Assembly (NCBI GenBank): GCA_045643185.1
Contig: JAZUKH010000279.1
Coordinates: 4,799 to 68,798, forward strand
Direction: 5' to 3'
DNA: 64,000 nt
From: RGIG464 sp045643185
Lineage (GTDB): Bacteria; Myxococcota_A; Bradymonadia; UBA4248
Each line of letters begins with the position of its first letter. Within the stretch, counting starts at the first letter, position 1. The notes below the pieces were generated by a model. The model was not told the DNA's origin. It ran no database searches and saw only the letters and a list, made by a program, of their open reading frames with translations. Below, in pieces: positions 52,142 through 61,754 of the stretch. Made by a program: the position numbers and the translations under genes.

Positions 52142-52797
52142 CACATCGTTCTCCGACCAGGCAGACTCTTCAGTGCCTCATCACGCGTTAACGGCTCAAC
52201 AAGCGCATCCAGCACACTTTGTTCAAACGTCTCAAGGTCCGGATCACGCGTCAAGTCAGCGCTTGAGTCCGTCGACGCACGCAAGCGTTGCGTACGAACA
52301 TGACGACGCTTCACACGCTCGTCAGAACGAATCACGCGCTTTTGCTGTAACGAATCCAACTGAACAATAAAGGCTCCCTGGGACAGACCAATGGGATAAA
52401 GCTCACTCGAACCAGAACGACCGAGGCGTTCTAAAAACAACACGACTTCATCCCCTACAACCAGTTGCGCTTCACCACCTACACGCGTCACCAAGTCACC
52501 AAGTGCGCCGCCGCGTGTATAAAATGTCAATGTGTCGCCTGAGACTGGAACATCCGATTTAAACCACGTCGTCACTTCCATCACATGTTTCGTTTCGATC
52601 TTACCATTCGCCTGCAACACCGCTTCACTTTGAACAACGCGGCCACGCACGATTACATGCGACAACGCCACTTTCTGCGCCTGACTCAATTCAACCACGA
52701 CACTCGCCCGGGCCTCAAAACCAGTCAGAAAGACACCACACATGCCCCCAAAAACCATGATCCCGAAAATCAAACATTTCAAAACTAAACGAACCAT
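52141..52797 (-). CDS. Exported hypothetical protein, partner of the matrixin protease
   Basis: 218 aa. ATG at 52797 with GAGGA before it. N-terminal signal/anchor (LVLKCLIFGIMVFGGMCGVFLTG), then a beta-rich domain (about 30-150: VIVRGRVVQSEAVLQANG, TLTFYTRGGALGDL, GDEVVLFLERLG) similar to proteins often found next to matrixin genes. The C-terminal region is basic then acidic. Function unknown; the tight coupling suggests a shared role such as inhibitor or carrier. Confidence 0.75.
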   Translation of the reverse strand: MVRLVLKCLIFGIMVFGGMCGVFLTGFEARASVVVELSQAQKVALSHVIVRGRVVQSEAVLQANGKIETKHVMEVTTWFKSDVPVSGDTLTFYTRGGALGDLVTRVGGEAQLVVGDEVVLFLERLGRSGSSELYPIGLSQGAFIVQLDSLQQKRVIRSDERVKRRHVRTQRLRASTDSSADLTRDPDLETFEQSVLDALVEPLTRDEALKSLPGRRTM

Positions 52798-52931
52798 GTT
52801 TTCCTCGGCCTTTTTGCCAGAATAGTCATAAAATCGTAAACTCTGCCTGTTGGCCAAACAGCCATTTGTTTATACACATTTTGCCACCGGTCTTATAGAA
52901 GCCACATCAAAAAATGTCACGGAGATTTCAA

Positions 52932-53495
52932 ATGAGCAGGATGCTTACCCGATCAATGCTGGCGCTCATCGCAATTAGCGCATGCGCCTGCGCTACCACA
53001 TCAAACGACAAAAAGGACCTCACACCTGCGGAAGTCGCACGTTACCAGGAAGCCGTGGACCAGAATCCCTCGTCAATTCCCGAAGGAACACAGGTCATCG
53101 TCAGCGTCACCGGTGATCCCAGAGACATCGAAGCGGCCTTGAACGCCCAAGCTCAACCAGTTCCCCAAGCCAGTCAACGCGATTTTACCGTCGACGCTTC
53201 CACTTACGAACAGTTTTTCTCAGCTTCCCCAGCCATGATCCTCAGCAGAATGCAACTTGACCCCGTCCGAGATGGAAGTGCACTGCTCGGTTATCGGATC
53301 GTCAAATTCACAAACGGCGCTTTTGAAGGGGTCGACCTTATCGAAAATGATGTCATCGTTGGTATCAATGGTTCCATGCCCAAAACGCCTGACGACTATT
53401 TCGCCGCTTGGGAAGACATGAAAGCCTCGCAAAAGGCCACCGTTGACGTGCAAAGAAGCGTTGAACGCTTCACACTTACTTGGACCAAACAATAA
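52932..53495 (+). CDS. Lipoprotein with C-terminal PDZ-like domain
   Basis: 187 aa; ATG at 52932 with GGAGA before it. Lipobox-like ISACAC. The C-terminal about 75 residues (GYRIVKFTNGAFEGVDLIENDVIVGINGSMPKTPDDYFAAWEDM) have the PDZ pattern seen in type II secretion GspC. No secretion genes adjoin it; uvrC starts 11 bp after its stop. Confidence 0.75.
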   Translation: MSRMLTRSMLALIAISACACATTSNDKKDLTPAEVARYQEAVDQNPSSIPEGTQVIVSVTGDPRDIEAALNAQAQPVPQASQRDFTVDASTYEQFFSASPAMILSRMQLDPVRDGSALLGYRIVKFTNGAFEGVDLIENDVIVGINGSMPKTPDDYFAAWEDMKASQKATVDVQRSVERFTLTWTKQ

Positions 53496-53506
53496 TTTCA
53501 GCCACA

Positions 53507-55372
53507 ATGTTTGATCACGAAACCGCACTCGCAGGCATTCCCGAAAACCCGGGATGCTACATTATGAAAGACCGTCATGACACGGTCGTTTATGTCGGAA
53601 AAGCCAAAAATCTTCACAGGCGAGTGAGCCAATACTTTAGCGGACACGACGACCGGGCGTTCGTGGCGACGCTCGGGGATGTTCTGCACCACATCGATAT
53701 CATCATCACTCAGAATGAGCGCGAAGCGCTCATTCTGGAAGCTGGACTGATCAAACGATACAGACCTCGCTACAACGTCTTACTCAAAGACGACAAAGAC
53801 ATGCCCCAGCTGCGCATCGATCCGAACGAAAAATGGCCTCACGTCGAGATCGTTCGAAAACGAAAAAGTGACGGTGCACATTACTTTGGGCCTTACCCTA
53901 GTGGACAGGCTTGTCGACGAAGTCTCGCTGTCATCAACCACTACTTTCAACTCAGAACTTGTAGCGACACGACTTTTTGCAACCGAGCCAGACCATGTTT
54001 ACAGTATGAGATCCATCGCTGTATGGGGCCTTGCTGTATGCCCGTCGACGAAGCCGAATACATGCGACAATGCCGCGATGCCGAAATGTTCCTGTCGGGC
54101 AAATACGACGACTTGAAAGCAAAACTCACGGCTCGAATGGTGTTAGCTTCCGAACAACTCGCGTTCGAACAAGCCGCCATGTACCGAGACCAGATCATCG
54201 CGGTCGAAGAAGTTTGCGCTCAGCAAAAGATCGTTCAAAAACAACCTGTGAATCAGGACTACTGGGCTGTCGCTGGCGACGAAGTCATGCGATGCATCGT
54301 CGTACTCATGGTGCGCCAGGGACGACTCATTCACATGCAGACCTATGATGCTCGCGACAACGTAACGGCGATCGGCGATATCCTGACACAGATCATGGTT
54401 CATCATTACCAGGCTTTCGATAATTACCCAGGTGAAGTCGTGTTACCGCGCGACTTCGTAGACCAGGAACCGCTGCTCAAAGACACGTTCGAAGCACTTA
54501 GCGGCCGTCATGTCGCCATCACATTCCCAACACGAGGAACCAAGTCAGAACTGCTTGACACCGCACGCATCAACGCGGAACAACAGGTTCATATTCGTCG
54601 AACAAATGCCAGCGACGTTCTACTGCTCGCCGAGGAAAAGCTGCATCTGCAACGTTACCCACATCGAATCGAGTGCTACGATATTTCGAACATGCAGGGT
54701 AGCCAGATCGTGGCTGCAATGGTCGTGTTCATACAAGGCAAACTCGATCCCGCGCGTTGCCGAACATTTAAAGTCAAGACCACGGGCGGGCAGGACGACT
54801 TTGGAAGCCTCAACGAAGTTTTGACGCGACGTCTGCGCTATCTGAACGCAACACCAGACAACGATGAGCACATTTCAAATGTCGAAGCCTCTTTTTGTGA
54901 AATGCCTGACCTGTTGTTGATCGACGGTGGACACGGACAAGTCAACGCCGTCGTTGAAGCCGTCGAAGCCAGTAACATGACCGGCGCCTTCGACATCATC
55001 GGCATTGCTAAGTCGCGCGTCAAACACAGCGCATCCCAAAACGACGTCATCCACAGCCCGGAACGCCTCGTCTACCCCGATGTGGAAGAACCACTCATTC
55101 TTCCACAGGATGACCCAGTCATCCTGTTAATGGCCAATATCCGCGACGAAACTCACAAACGCGCCATCGGTTTTCACAGAAAGACCCGCGATTCGGAAAC
55201 ACTCAAAAGCCGTTTGGACAGCATTGAAGGCGTCGGCCCTAAAAGACGCGCCAAACTACTTCAAACCTTTGGAAGCGTCGCAGAAATTGCCAAACGCCCC
55301 CCCGAAGAACTCGCGAAAATGGGCGAAATTTCCATCACACTCGCCCAAAAGATACACGAAGCTCTCCAATAA
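53507..55372 (+). CDS. uvrC: UvrABC system protein C
   Basis: Makes both incisions flanking a DNA lesion in nucleotide excision repair. 621 aa, full length. GIY-YIG domain: GCYIMKDRHDTVVYVGKAKNL; Cys-rich region CNRARPCLQYEIHRCMGPC; UVR motif; RNase H-like C-terminal nuclease core with ECYDISNMQGS, LLIDGGHGQVNAV and DETHKRAIGFHRK; and helix-hairpin-helix end IEGVGPKRRAKLLQTFGSV. Start chosen at ATG 53507 so that it does not overlap the lipoprotein gene. Confidence 0.97.
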   Translation: MFDHETALAGIPENPGCYIMKDRHDTVVYVGKAKNLHRRVSQYFSGHDDRAFVATLGDVLHHIDIIITQNEREALILEAGLIKRYRPRYNVLLKDDKDMPQLRIDPNEKWPHVEIVRKRKSDGAHYFGPYPSGQACRRSLAVINHYFQLRTCSDTTFCNRARPCLQYEIHRCMGPCCMPVDEAEYMRQCRDAEMFLSGKYDDLKAKLTARMVLASEQLAFEQAAMYRDQIIAVEEVCAQQKIVQKQPVNQDYWAVAGDEVMRCIVVLMVRQGRLIHMQTYDARDNVTAIGDILTQIMVHHYQAFDNYPGEVVLPRDFVDQEPLLKDTFEALSGRHVAITFPTRGTKSELLDTARINAEQQVHIRRTNASDVLLLAEEKLHLQRYPHRIECYDISNMQGSQIVAAMVVFIQGKLDPARCRTFKVKTTGGQDDFGSLNEVLTRRLRYLNATPDNDEHISNVEASFCEMPDLLLIDGGHGQVNAVVEAVEASNMTGAFDIIGIAKSRVKHSASQNDVIHSPERLVYPDVEEPLILPQDDPVILLMANIRDETHKRAIGFHRKTRDSETLKSRLDSIEGVGPKRRAKLLQTFGSVAEIAKRPPEELAKMGEISITLAQKIHEALQ

Positions 55373-55465
55373 CCAAGCTTTAAGCATAACGTAATTATGG
55401 CTACCATTCCTAATGTAAATAAAGCACGCCATAATTACGCATTGCAACGACATCTAACGGTCTGC

Positions 55466-56935
55466 CTAGAATTGTACGCCAATACCGAGCTGGCCGTACA
55501 AATAGCCCTTAAAGCCGCCTTCTGCGCGAACCGTCAGTTTGTCATCAAGGAATGAGAACTTAAAGCCGACCGTGGCCTCAACAAAACCAAAAATGGGCGG
55601 AAGCTCATCCACGACATGGTATCCTGGTGAATAATTGCATGATTCGATATCAGCCTGGTCGCTCGCACAGACACCATTGATGTTATGCGCCCTGGCCTCA
55701 CCGAGCAACACGCCGCCCCAAAGACCGCCGCCATAATAGAAATCGATATGATCAAACACAGAAACGTGATCGGCAATGGACACGATGTGATAAACCGCAG
55801 CTTCGATAGCCACGATGCTCAGGTTGTTCTCAATATAGTCCGCAAGTGTGGGCTCGTCCTCGTGAATAAGCCAATACGCATCACCGGTGCGGGCACTCGT
55901 CCACGAAAGGGAAAGACGAAGCTCCATTGGAAACACGAAGCGCATCGTATAATCGAGGCCAAATCCCATATTAGCCACGCCATCCCACGTGTCACCGTGT
56001 TTATCAAACCAATGTGAGATCAATGACGACGGCACCCCCACAAAGCTGAGCGACATCCCCATGCCGTGTCCCTTGATCGGGCTGTCATTGTCATGATCGA
56101 GTGGCTGGGCTTCATCGGGATCATTAAGAGAAATGCGTTTTACGTCGCTCGCAGGTGCACTCGCCGAGCCATCAACAGCGTTAGATTCGCCTTCGGACGT
56201 GATCTTGGCATATTCCGGCGTCACATCGTCCCCCGGATCTTCTTTCAGGTCCACATTCTCACGCGGATGAGAGGCTTTATCGACGTATTCATAGTCCCAC
56301 GGCTCATTACCATAGACAGCAGCATCGTTTGAACGATCCGTCAAATGAAATTCGCTGCTCGTACTGTCATTGATCGTGGCCGGATCACGCGGTAATGAAG
56401 GCTTTTCACTGCGTTGTGTCGAGACATTGTCAACGATCTCGTGATCCCAAGCTGAACGAGCATAAGCGTCGACCTCGGATTTCGACTTAACAGCCCCTGC
56501 CTGGGCGGCTTTCGCGGCTTTCGCGGCTTTGTTGGCGGCCTCCACTCGAGCCGCATCCGCAGCCTTGGCGGCGGCAACAGCCGGATCTTCGGTCGCGTCT
56601 TTGCGTTTGATCGTAACGGTCTTTTGAACCGACTCAGGCTCAGCCACGGCTGCAGGTTTCACGACCGCCGTGTTTGCACCCATCGCCGAAGACGCTGACG
56701 AATCCACTTTGTTCGCATTCGTCGGATTTTGAGAATTCGCTTTCTTCGACTCAGCTTTTTTTCCGGTCAGAGCGTCGAGAGACATGGCCTTGTTCGCCAA
56801 AGACTCGGCGGCATTAACTTGGTGTGCACCCGATTCGCTATCATCAATGCCCAACCAGGAATCATCCTGAGCCTGCGCCACTGCGGGCATGAGACACAAC
56901 ATAAAAAGCACGGATCGTAAGACAGACAGTCTCAT
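55466..56935 (-). CDS. Outer-membrane beta-barrel-like protein with long linker
   Basis: 489 aa; ATG at 56935 with GGAG before it. Signal peptide ending AQAQ-D. Residues about 35-285 are low-complexity Ala/Lys/Ser/Asp with repeats like NEPWDYEYVDKAS and WDHEIVDNVST. From about 290 there is a beta-barrel-like pattern with aromatic strand ends, two Cys pairs, and the C terminus GQLGIGVQF with a final Phe, as in outer-membrane proteins recognised by the BAM machinery. No assigned family. Confidence 0.75.
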   Translation of the reverse strand: MRLSVLRSVLFMLCLMPAVAQAQDDSWLGIDDSESGAHQVNAAESLANKAMSLDALTGKKAESKKANSQNPTNANKVDSSASSAMGANTAVVKPAAVAEPESVQKTVTIKRKDATEDPAVAAAKAADAARVEAANKAAKAAKAAQAGAVKSKSEVDAYARSAWDHEIVDNVSTQRSEKPSLPRDPATINDSTSSEFHLTDRSNDAAVYGNEPWDYEYVDKASHPRENVDLKEDPGDDVTPEYAKITSEGESNAVDGSASAPASDVKRISLNDPDEAQPLDHDNDSPIKGHGMGMSLSFVGVPSSLISHWFDKHGDTWDGVANMGFGLDYTMRFVFPMELRLSLSWTSARTGDAYWLIHEDEPTLADYIENNLSIVAIEAAVYHIVSIADHVSVFDHIDFYYGGGLWGGVLLGEARAHNINGVCASDQADIESCNYSPGYHVVDELPPIFGFVEATVGFKFSFLDDKLTVRAEGGFKGYLYGQLGIGVQF

Positions 56936-57039
56936 TTTATCACTCCACAAACCGACACCCACCATGGGCATATCTTCCCTTTTTACACGATATGTAAAAA
57001 AATTAAAGATTACGCCCTTCGGGGAACTAAATTCAGTCT

Positions 57040-57390
57040 TTAGGACAACGCATTGATGACCTTATTGCGTGTGGACATCGTCAAGGCATCACGGACACTC
57101 CCTTCAGCAATGCTTTCAGTTTCGATCGACCACGCGCACGAACCATCACTTTTGAGAAGCATATCCTTAAAACAATCTTCATCAGCAGACCCATAATGAA
57201 TACCAACACAAACGGTCGACGCATCAATAACTTCAATATGATGCATACCAAACGCGATCTCTTCGCGAAGTGCCGACAAAAATTCACCGATCGAGGTTCG
57301 TTCGCCTTTAATAAGACATCCAGTGCTGCCGCCAGGGGCAATATGCATAGCCGTTTTATCAAGCGCAACGTTCGTTCCAAAAATTTCCAT
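57040..57390 (-). CDS. Small hypothetical protein, 116 aa
   Basis: A very good Shine-Dalgarno AGGAGGAGAT precedes the ATG. No signal peptide. Moderately hydrophobic with three Cys and a beta-alpha pattern (SIGEFLSALREEIAFGMHHIEVI). It sits 9 bp downstream of the jelly-roll lipoprotein gene in an apparent operon. I do not recognise the family. Confidence 0.68.
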   Translation of the reverse strand: MEIFGTNVALDKTAMHIAPGGSTGCLIKGERTSIGEFLSALREEIAFGMHHIEVIDASTVCVGIHYGSADEDCFKDMLLKSDGSCAWSIETESIAEGSVRDALTMSTRNKVINALS

Positions 57391-57399
57391 ATCTCCTCC

Positions 57400-58185
57400 T
57401 TAGTCGACGCAACGCGTCGAAGTTTTAGGTCCCATATAAAGATTGTCGAAATATACCTCTGCTTTGGCCAACGGCATATCCGCTGAGTGAAGGTCATACC
57501 GCGCCTCGAACAAAACGCGCAATTTGGCATTCTTCGTCGGCGTGTATTGCCAGTTCTCCTGAAAATCTCGCCGCGGATTAGCCACAAAACGCGTCCATTG
57601 ACCGATCTTAGGCTTATCGGCTCGCGGCTTTTCGAGAAACAGATACTGCGCATTACTGATGTTGAGCGGTGGAGTTTTGGAACCCGAAATTATATACCGA
57701 AGCTGGGCCTGCCCCTGTTTGGGTCCGAGAGAATGCGTAAGATCGATCACAACGAGCTGCAAATACTGTTTCCAAGGGCCATTATCCCAATCTTCAACAT
57801 AGTAATAGCCTTCAATGCACTCGGGAATATCGTCAAACAACACCGGTTCCTGAACAGCCCCCCACACGGTCGTCTCACGATGATCTGAAACGACAGAAAA
57901 ATGAATCGAACCGTCGCCCTCATAGGCATGCTTCGTATCGTGCGAAAATCCAGACCAACCTTTTGACCAATCAAGCCACGTCCAACCGTTGGTGCCCTGC
58001 TCAAAACCCGCATTCACCAACAGATTCTCTTTCTCAAAAATCGGCTTGCCCCCCCGCATTGCGGCGTTTTCGGCCGTACCAACAATATCATCCACGCCAT
58101 CCTGGACCGCGCCACGCTGACAGCCCAAAGCCATCCCGGCGATCACAAGGACAAAAAAAACACAAATGATCTGTTTCAACCGCAT
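57400..58185 (-). CDS. Lipoprotein with a carbohydrate-binding-like jelly-roll domain
   Basis: 261 aa; lipobox MALGC (Cys about 22), Shine-Dalgarno GGGAGAG. The mature part begins with NLLVNAGFEQGTNGWTW, the typical start of CBM4/9/22-like modules, followed by strands and a loop GDGSIHFSVVSD. No catalytic residues are seen. Likely binds a glycan or ligand at the cell surface. Confidence 0.77.
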   Translation of the reverse strand: MRLKQIICVFFVLVIAGMALGCQRGAVQDGVDDIVGTAENAAMRGGKPIFEKENLLVNAGFEQGTNGWTWLDWSKGWSGFSHDTKHAYEGDGSIHFSVVSDHRETTVWGAVQEPVLFDDIPECIEGYYYVEDWDNGPWKQYLQLVVIDLTHSLGPKQGQAQLRYIISGSKTPPLNISNAQYLFLEKPRADKPKIGQWTRFVANPRRDFQENWQYTPTKNAKLRVLFEARYDLHSADMPLAKAEVYFDNLYMGPKTSTRCVD

Positions 58186-58203
58186 CGTACTCTCCCGATC
58201 ACA

Positions 58204-58743
58204 TCAAGAAAGGTTGCCGGAACGCATCGCAAGCGTCTCAAGACGCCACGACGAATGATCGCGTTGCATGGAAGGCTGTTTGGCAAGCCACGCCAAATAA
58301 TGACTCAAATGATCTAGTTCCGTATCGTTGACATCTCCTCGCCACGTACGAATGATGATCCCATTCTGCGGCGTTTTCGAAAAAACGCTCGGTGTATTAT
58401 CGATGATCGCGATCTGCGTCAGATCATCGCAGATCCTGCGCAGAGGTTTCTCGTACGGTTCGATTTCAGAACGATCCGTTCGAACACAAAAATCACGTCC
58501 CCAAAGCGTCATATCCTTAATATCAAGATATTCCGCAATCGTCTCAAGATAAGGCTGACGCCCCGTAGACCAGATCCAGCACTCAAAGTGCTTGGCAACA
58601 TACGCCACAAACTGTCGCACCCCAGGCCTGAAACTCGTATAAAACTTCATACCGTCTGCACTCAATTCCACACACTCTGGGCAAAACGGCTCCGTAGAAG
58701 AACAGATCAGTGTTTCATCAAGGTCCAAAACGAGTTTTTTCAT
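58204..58743 (-). CDS. FCP1/SCP-like HAD phosphatase
   Basis: 179 aa; the N-terminal KLVLDLDETLICSS has the DxDET(L) nucleophile of NLI-interacting-factor/FCP1 small phosphatases, with WIWSTGRQPYLETIAEYLD and DLTQIAIIDNTPSVF as the second and third HAD motifs. This family usually removes phosphate from Ser/Thr (e.g. RNA polymerase II tail in eukaryotes); bacterial members are scattered. With the Ser/Thr kinase at 15042 it may be part of phospho-signalling. It lies 18 bp upstream of the jelly-roll lipoprotein gene. Confidence 0.86.
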   Translation of the reverse strand: MKKLVLDLDETLICSSTEPFCPECVELSADGMKFYTSFRPGVRQFVAYVAKHFECWIWSTGRQPYLETIAEYLDIKDMTLWGRDFCVRTDRSEIEPYEKPLRRICDDLTQIAIIDNTPSVFSKTPQNGIIIRTWRGDVNDTELDHLSHYLAWLAKQPSMQRDHSSWRLETLAMRSGNLS

Positions 58744-58920
58744 GCGATTTTCCCAATATATCCTATTCTTATGACCTAAAAATCATCTCACTTTTTCACG
58801 AAAACGCGCGTGCGTCAACGAATTTGCGTCATTTGAAGCCAAAATCCTCGCCCCATGATGCATTTTTTCGCGAACAAACACCGCCAACGCCAGTTCAAAC
58901 GTGTTATTTTGATATGTGAC

Positions 58921-58990
58921 CACGGGCTATTCGCTCACGCGAATACGCCCGTGGGCGCGGGCTATCCGCTTACGCGAATACGCCCGACGC
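58921..58990 (+). repeat. Family A palindromic element, double module (copy 10)
   Basis: CACGGGCTATTCGC-tcac-GCGAATACGCCCGTG and GCGCGGGCTAT-ccgcttacgcga-ATACGCCCG. Outer and inner stems again differ in sequence from other copies but remain paired. Confidence 0.85.
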
Positions 58991-59025
58991 TGCCATTCCA
59001 TACTTGTTGAGCGCCTTTCGGCGAC

Positions 59026-59676
59026 ATGACTATGCTTCCAAAAACTTTGTTTTATGCCATCCTGCGACTCGCACTGACTGGGCTTGCCTGTTTCACAACG
59101 CTGACGCTGCCTCGACCGGTCCTGGCTCAAACGTCGTTATCCACTTCATGCAATGCGCAAACGACATTCCGCGAAGGCACCAAACTCATTTACCAAAACA
59201 TGGATTCCCGTCACCCGGAGCGCCTCGAGATCACGATCCTCGAGCGTTGGCAAAACGGCATGACCTGGCATTATGCCTATTACGATCGCAACTCGCTCGA
59301 CGCAGAGGGCATCGACACTGTTCCCTCGCTCGACCTCTGTGAAAGCGTCGCCCCCTGGATGATCCCGAATGATGACATCGACCGTTCGTGCGACTTCTGG
59401 TTCTCAAAAACGCAACTCCGTGCCCTGAAAAGTTCGCTCAAGACTTTCTTTTATACGGATCGTGAGTCCACACGGGGATTCACGCGCCTCGAATCTCCCC
59501 GAAAAATTCAATATCCTCTCACCGTTGATGGCCACGAGATCACCTGGTCAGCCATACAGGCTCAAACCGCGCGCCATGAAACTTTTATTATTCTCGATGA
59601 TGACGAGGCTCCGCTCATTCTCACCTCATCCGAAGCCAGTTTGCAACTCACTGAAATTATCCATACAAAAAAATAG
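59026..59676 (+). CDS. Exported hypothetical protein, 216 aa
   Basis: Signal peptide (AILRLALTGLACFTTL, cleavage near VLAQ-T). The mature part has four Cys residues and alternating beta segments (RLEITILERWQNGMTWHYAYYD). I recognise no family. A second ATG lies two codons on. It lies next to a family A element and is followed by the DksA-like gene. Confidence 0.7.
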   Translation: MTMLPKTLFYAILRLALTGLACFTTLTLPRPVLAQTSLSTSCNAQTTFREGTKLIYQNMDSRHPERLEITILERWQNGMTWHYAYYDRNSLDAEGIDTVPSLDLCESVAPWMIPNDDIDRSCDFWFSKTQLRALKSSLKTFFYTDRESTRGFTRLESPRKIQYPLTVDGHEITWSAIQAQTARHETFIILDDDEAPLILTSSEASLQLTEIIHTKK

Positions 59677-59787
59677 TTGACGACGGCCGCAACTCCGCCT
59701 AAAAGCGCGCGCAAATTTTTCCGCCCCCCACGGGCATAGACTGGAATTCATGCCCAATTTGGGCCTTTCAGGGATAGAGAAATCACT

Positions 59788-60207
59788 ATGTATTTAACGC
59801 AAGAACAACTTACTCAAATCAGAAAATCCATTGCAGAACAACGTCAAGAAATACTTGGCAAACTCAATCAGCGCAATGACGAAGCTTATGAGCCCGATAC
59901 GCGCGGTGACGAAGCGGATATCGCCAATTCAGAAAGCATCGTCCTTACGATGGAACGCCTCCAGGAACGCGACATGCGTCTGCTCAAAAAACTCGACGAA
60001 GCGCTCCGCTGGATGGAATCTGATGACTTTGGTTATTGCGAATCCTGCGGCGAAGAGATCGGCTTCAACCGTCTGTTGGCACGTCCTGCCGCACGTCAGT
60101 GCCTCGAATGCAAGCAAAATGAAGAACAGCGTGAACGCGGCTACTATCATCCGCGTCCTCACCGTCCCTCATCTAAAAAAATGAACTCCGAAGAAGAAGA
60201 GGATTGA
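59788..60207 (+). CDS. dksA: TraR/DksA-family zinc-finger transcription regulator
   Basis: 139 aa. Two-helix coiled coil (about 1-85) with the acidic tip region DTRGDEADIANSE, where DksA uses an Asp-rich tip to alter RNA polymerase in the stringent response. C-terminal four-Cys zinc finger CESCGEEIGFNRLLARP...CLECK, and an acidic tail. A convergent AmpG-like gene follows, with a strong bidirectional terminator between. Confidence 0.92.
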   Translation: MYLTQEQLTQIRKSIAEQRQEILGKLNQRNDEAYEPDTRGDEADIANSESIVLTMERLQERDMRLLKKLDEALRWMESDDFGYCESCGEEIGFNRLLARPAARQCLECKQNEEQRERGYYHPRPHRPSSKKMNSEEEED

Positions 60208-60220
60208 TCCTTTCAAACAA

Positions 60221-60247
60221 AAAAGGCGCCAAATGGCGCCTTTTTTT
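60221..60247. terminator. Bidirectional Rho-independent terminator
   Basis: AAAAGGCGCC-aaat-GGCGCCTTTT plus further T, in the gap between converging genes. Confidence 0.92.
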
Positions 60248-60296
60248 GTTGTTTCGACGTAACAGCTCAGCCGAGACTTTTGGCATCCGCTCTGAA

Positions 60297-61733
60297 CTAC
60301 ACGGATGAATCCGTTTGACGTTCGGCATTGAGCTGCGGTCCCAACGCCAGCAAAAGCGCCATACCTGGCAAACCAGCCACGGCGGTCACGCAAAAAAAGA
60401 CCTGCCAGTTAGAAGCATCCACGATGTAACCACCGACCGACGAGATCGCCGTGCGTCCGACACTAGAAAGGGCCGAAAACAGTGCATACTGCGTTGCCGT
60501 AAACTCCACATGGCACAAACTGGCCATAAATGCGACGAACGCTGCGGTTCCCATACCGCCAGTAACATTCTCGACAGCGATGGCCACGATCAACGCGGGA
60601 ATGCTATGTCCCATGCCAGCCAACCACACGAACACGAAGTTCGAGAGCAGCTGCAAAGAGCCGCAGATCAACAAAGCTTTAGCCATCGAATACTTTTTGA
60701 CGACGAGACCGCCCAACGCAGTGCCGACCAAAACAGCACCAAAACCAAAAACCTTGCTAATGGCCGCGATCTCTGGCTTGGTAAAGCCAATACTCAAATA
60801 AAACGGCATGGACAGATTACCGGCCATAGCATCACCGAGTTTATACAGTGCAATGAAGAGCAAGATCGACAAGGCTGTTTTGACGCCACGCGTGACAAAA
60901 AAGTCTTTCAACGGCGCAACCACAGCCTTGCAGAACATTTCGACCAGCTTCGTCTTGAAGCTTTTGTCGACAACCACAGCCTTTTCGCCTTCAGACACGC
61001 TCTCTTGCGATTCAACGTCATTGGATACGGCGTTTTCGCAATCATCCCCAGTCTTGTCCGTAAAGTCCTTGTCAGCCGACTCCGCCTGTTGTTTTGCCAA
61101 AGCCTGTTCGACGCCAGCCAGGCCTCTGATCGCCAGGCCTAACGGCATAAAAGCGGCCATGACGAGTATCGCGACCACATAAACCAGGTGCCACGGAAAG
61201 AAATGAGCAAGCATCAACGCACCGGCCCCCGCCAGCAACATACCTACGCGATACCCTGCCACGTACATGGCTGCACCGGCGCCCTGATCTTCCGTTTTGA
61301 GCATTTCAACACGCAACGCGTCAATGATGATATCTTGCGTCGCCGAAAAGAACGAGGTCAAAAGCGCAAACACGCCCAGCCAAACCAGCTGACTATTTGG
61401 ATCTAGGACAGCCAAACCGAGCAAACTGCCGATCAACCCAAGTTGAGACAGCCACAACCAGATGCGGCGATGCGTCAAATGCGTTTTGCCCAATTTGATG
61501 GCATCGACCAATGGCGCCCACAAAAACTTAAACGTATAGGGCAGACCAACGAGGGCAAACATGCCGATAAGTCCAATGTCGACGCCGTTTTCCTGCATAC
61601 GGGCAGCCAACGTCGACCCTGTGAGAAGCAAAGGAAAGCCGCTTGCCATCCCCAACCCGAGTACAATGAGCATCGGTAGCTGGAAATAGACTTTCAGTGT
61701 CTCAATAAAACCAGGTTTTTGGGAGCCATCCAT
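60297..61733 (-). CDS. AmpG-like MFS muropeptide permease
   Basis: 478 aa, about 12 membrane segments with a cytoplasmic loop rich in Asp/Glu/Lys (about 210-265). Motifs: GMASGFPLLLTGSTLAARMQE, VGLPYTFKFLWAPLVDAI, HRRIWLWLSQLGL, ATQDIIIDALRVE, and GAAMYVAGYRVGML. These match AmpG/PAT permeases that import cell-wall muropeptides (GlcNAc-anhMurNAc peptides) for recycling; acetyl-CoA transport is an alternative for this group. Shine-Dalgarno AAGGA. Confidence 0.88.
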   Translation of the reverse strand: MDGSQKPGFIETLKVYFQLPMLIVLGLGMASGFPLLLTGSTLAARMQENGVDIGLIGMFALVGLPYTFKFLWAPLVDAIKLGKTHLTHRRIWLWLSQLGLIGSLLGLAVLDPNSQLVWLGVFALLTSFFSATQDIIIDALRVEMLKTEDQGAGAAMYVAGYRVGMLLAGAGALMLAHFFPWHLVYVVAILVMAAFMPLGLAIRGLAGVEQALAKQQAESADKDFTDKTGDDCENAVSNDVESQESVSEGEKAVVVDKSFKTKLVEMFCKAVVAPLKDFFVTRGVKTALSILLFIALYKLGDAMAGNLSMPFYLSIGFTKPEIAAISKVFGFGAVLVGTALGGLVVKKYSMAKALLICGSLQLLSNFVFVWLAGMGHSIPALIVAIAVENVTGGMGTAAFVAFMASLCHVEFTATQYALFSALSSVGRTAISSVGGYIVDASNWQVFFCVTAVAGLPGMALLLALGPQLNAERQTDSSV

Positions 61734-61754
61734 GGCGTATATATCCTTCTTGGA

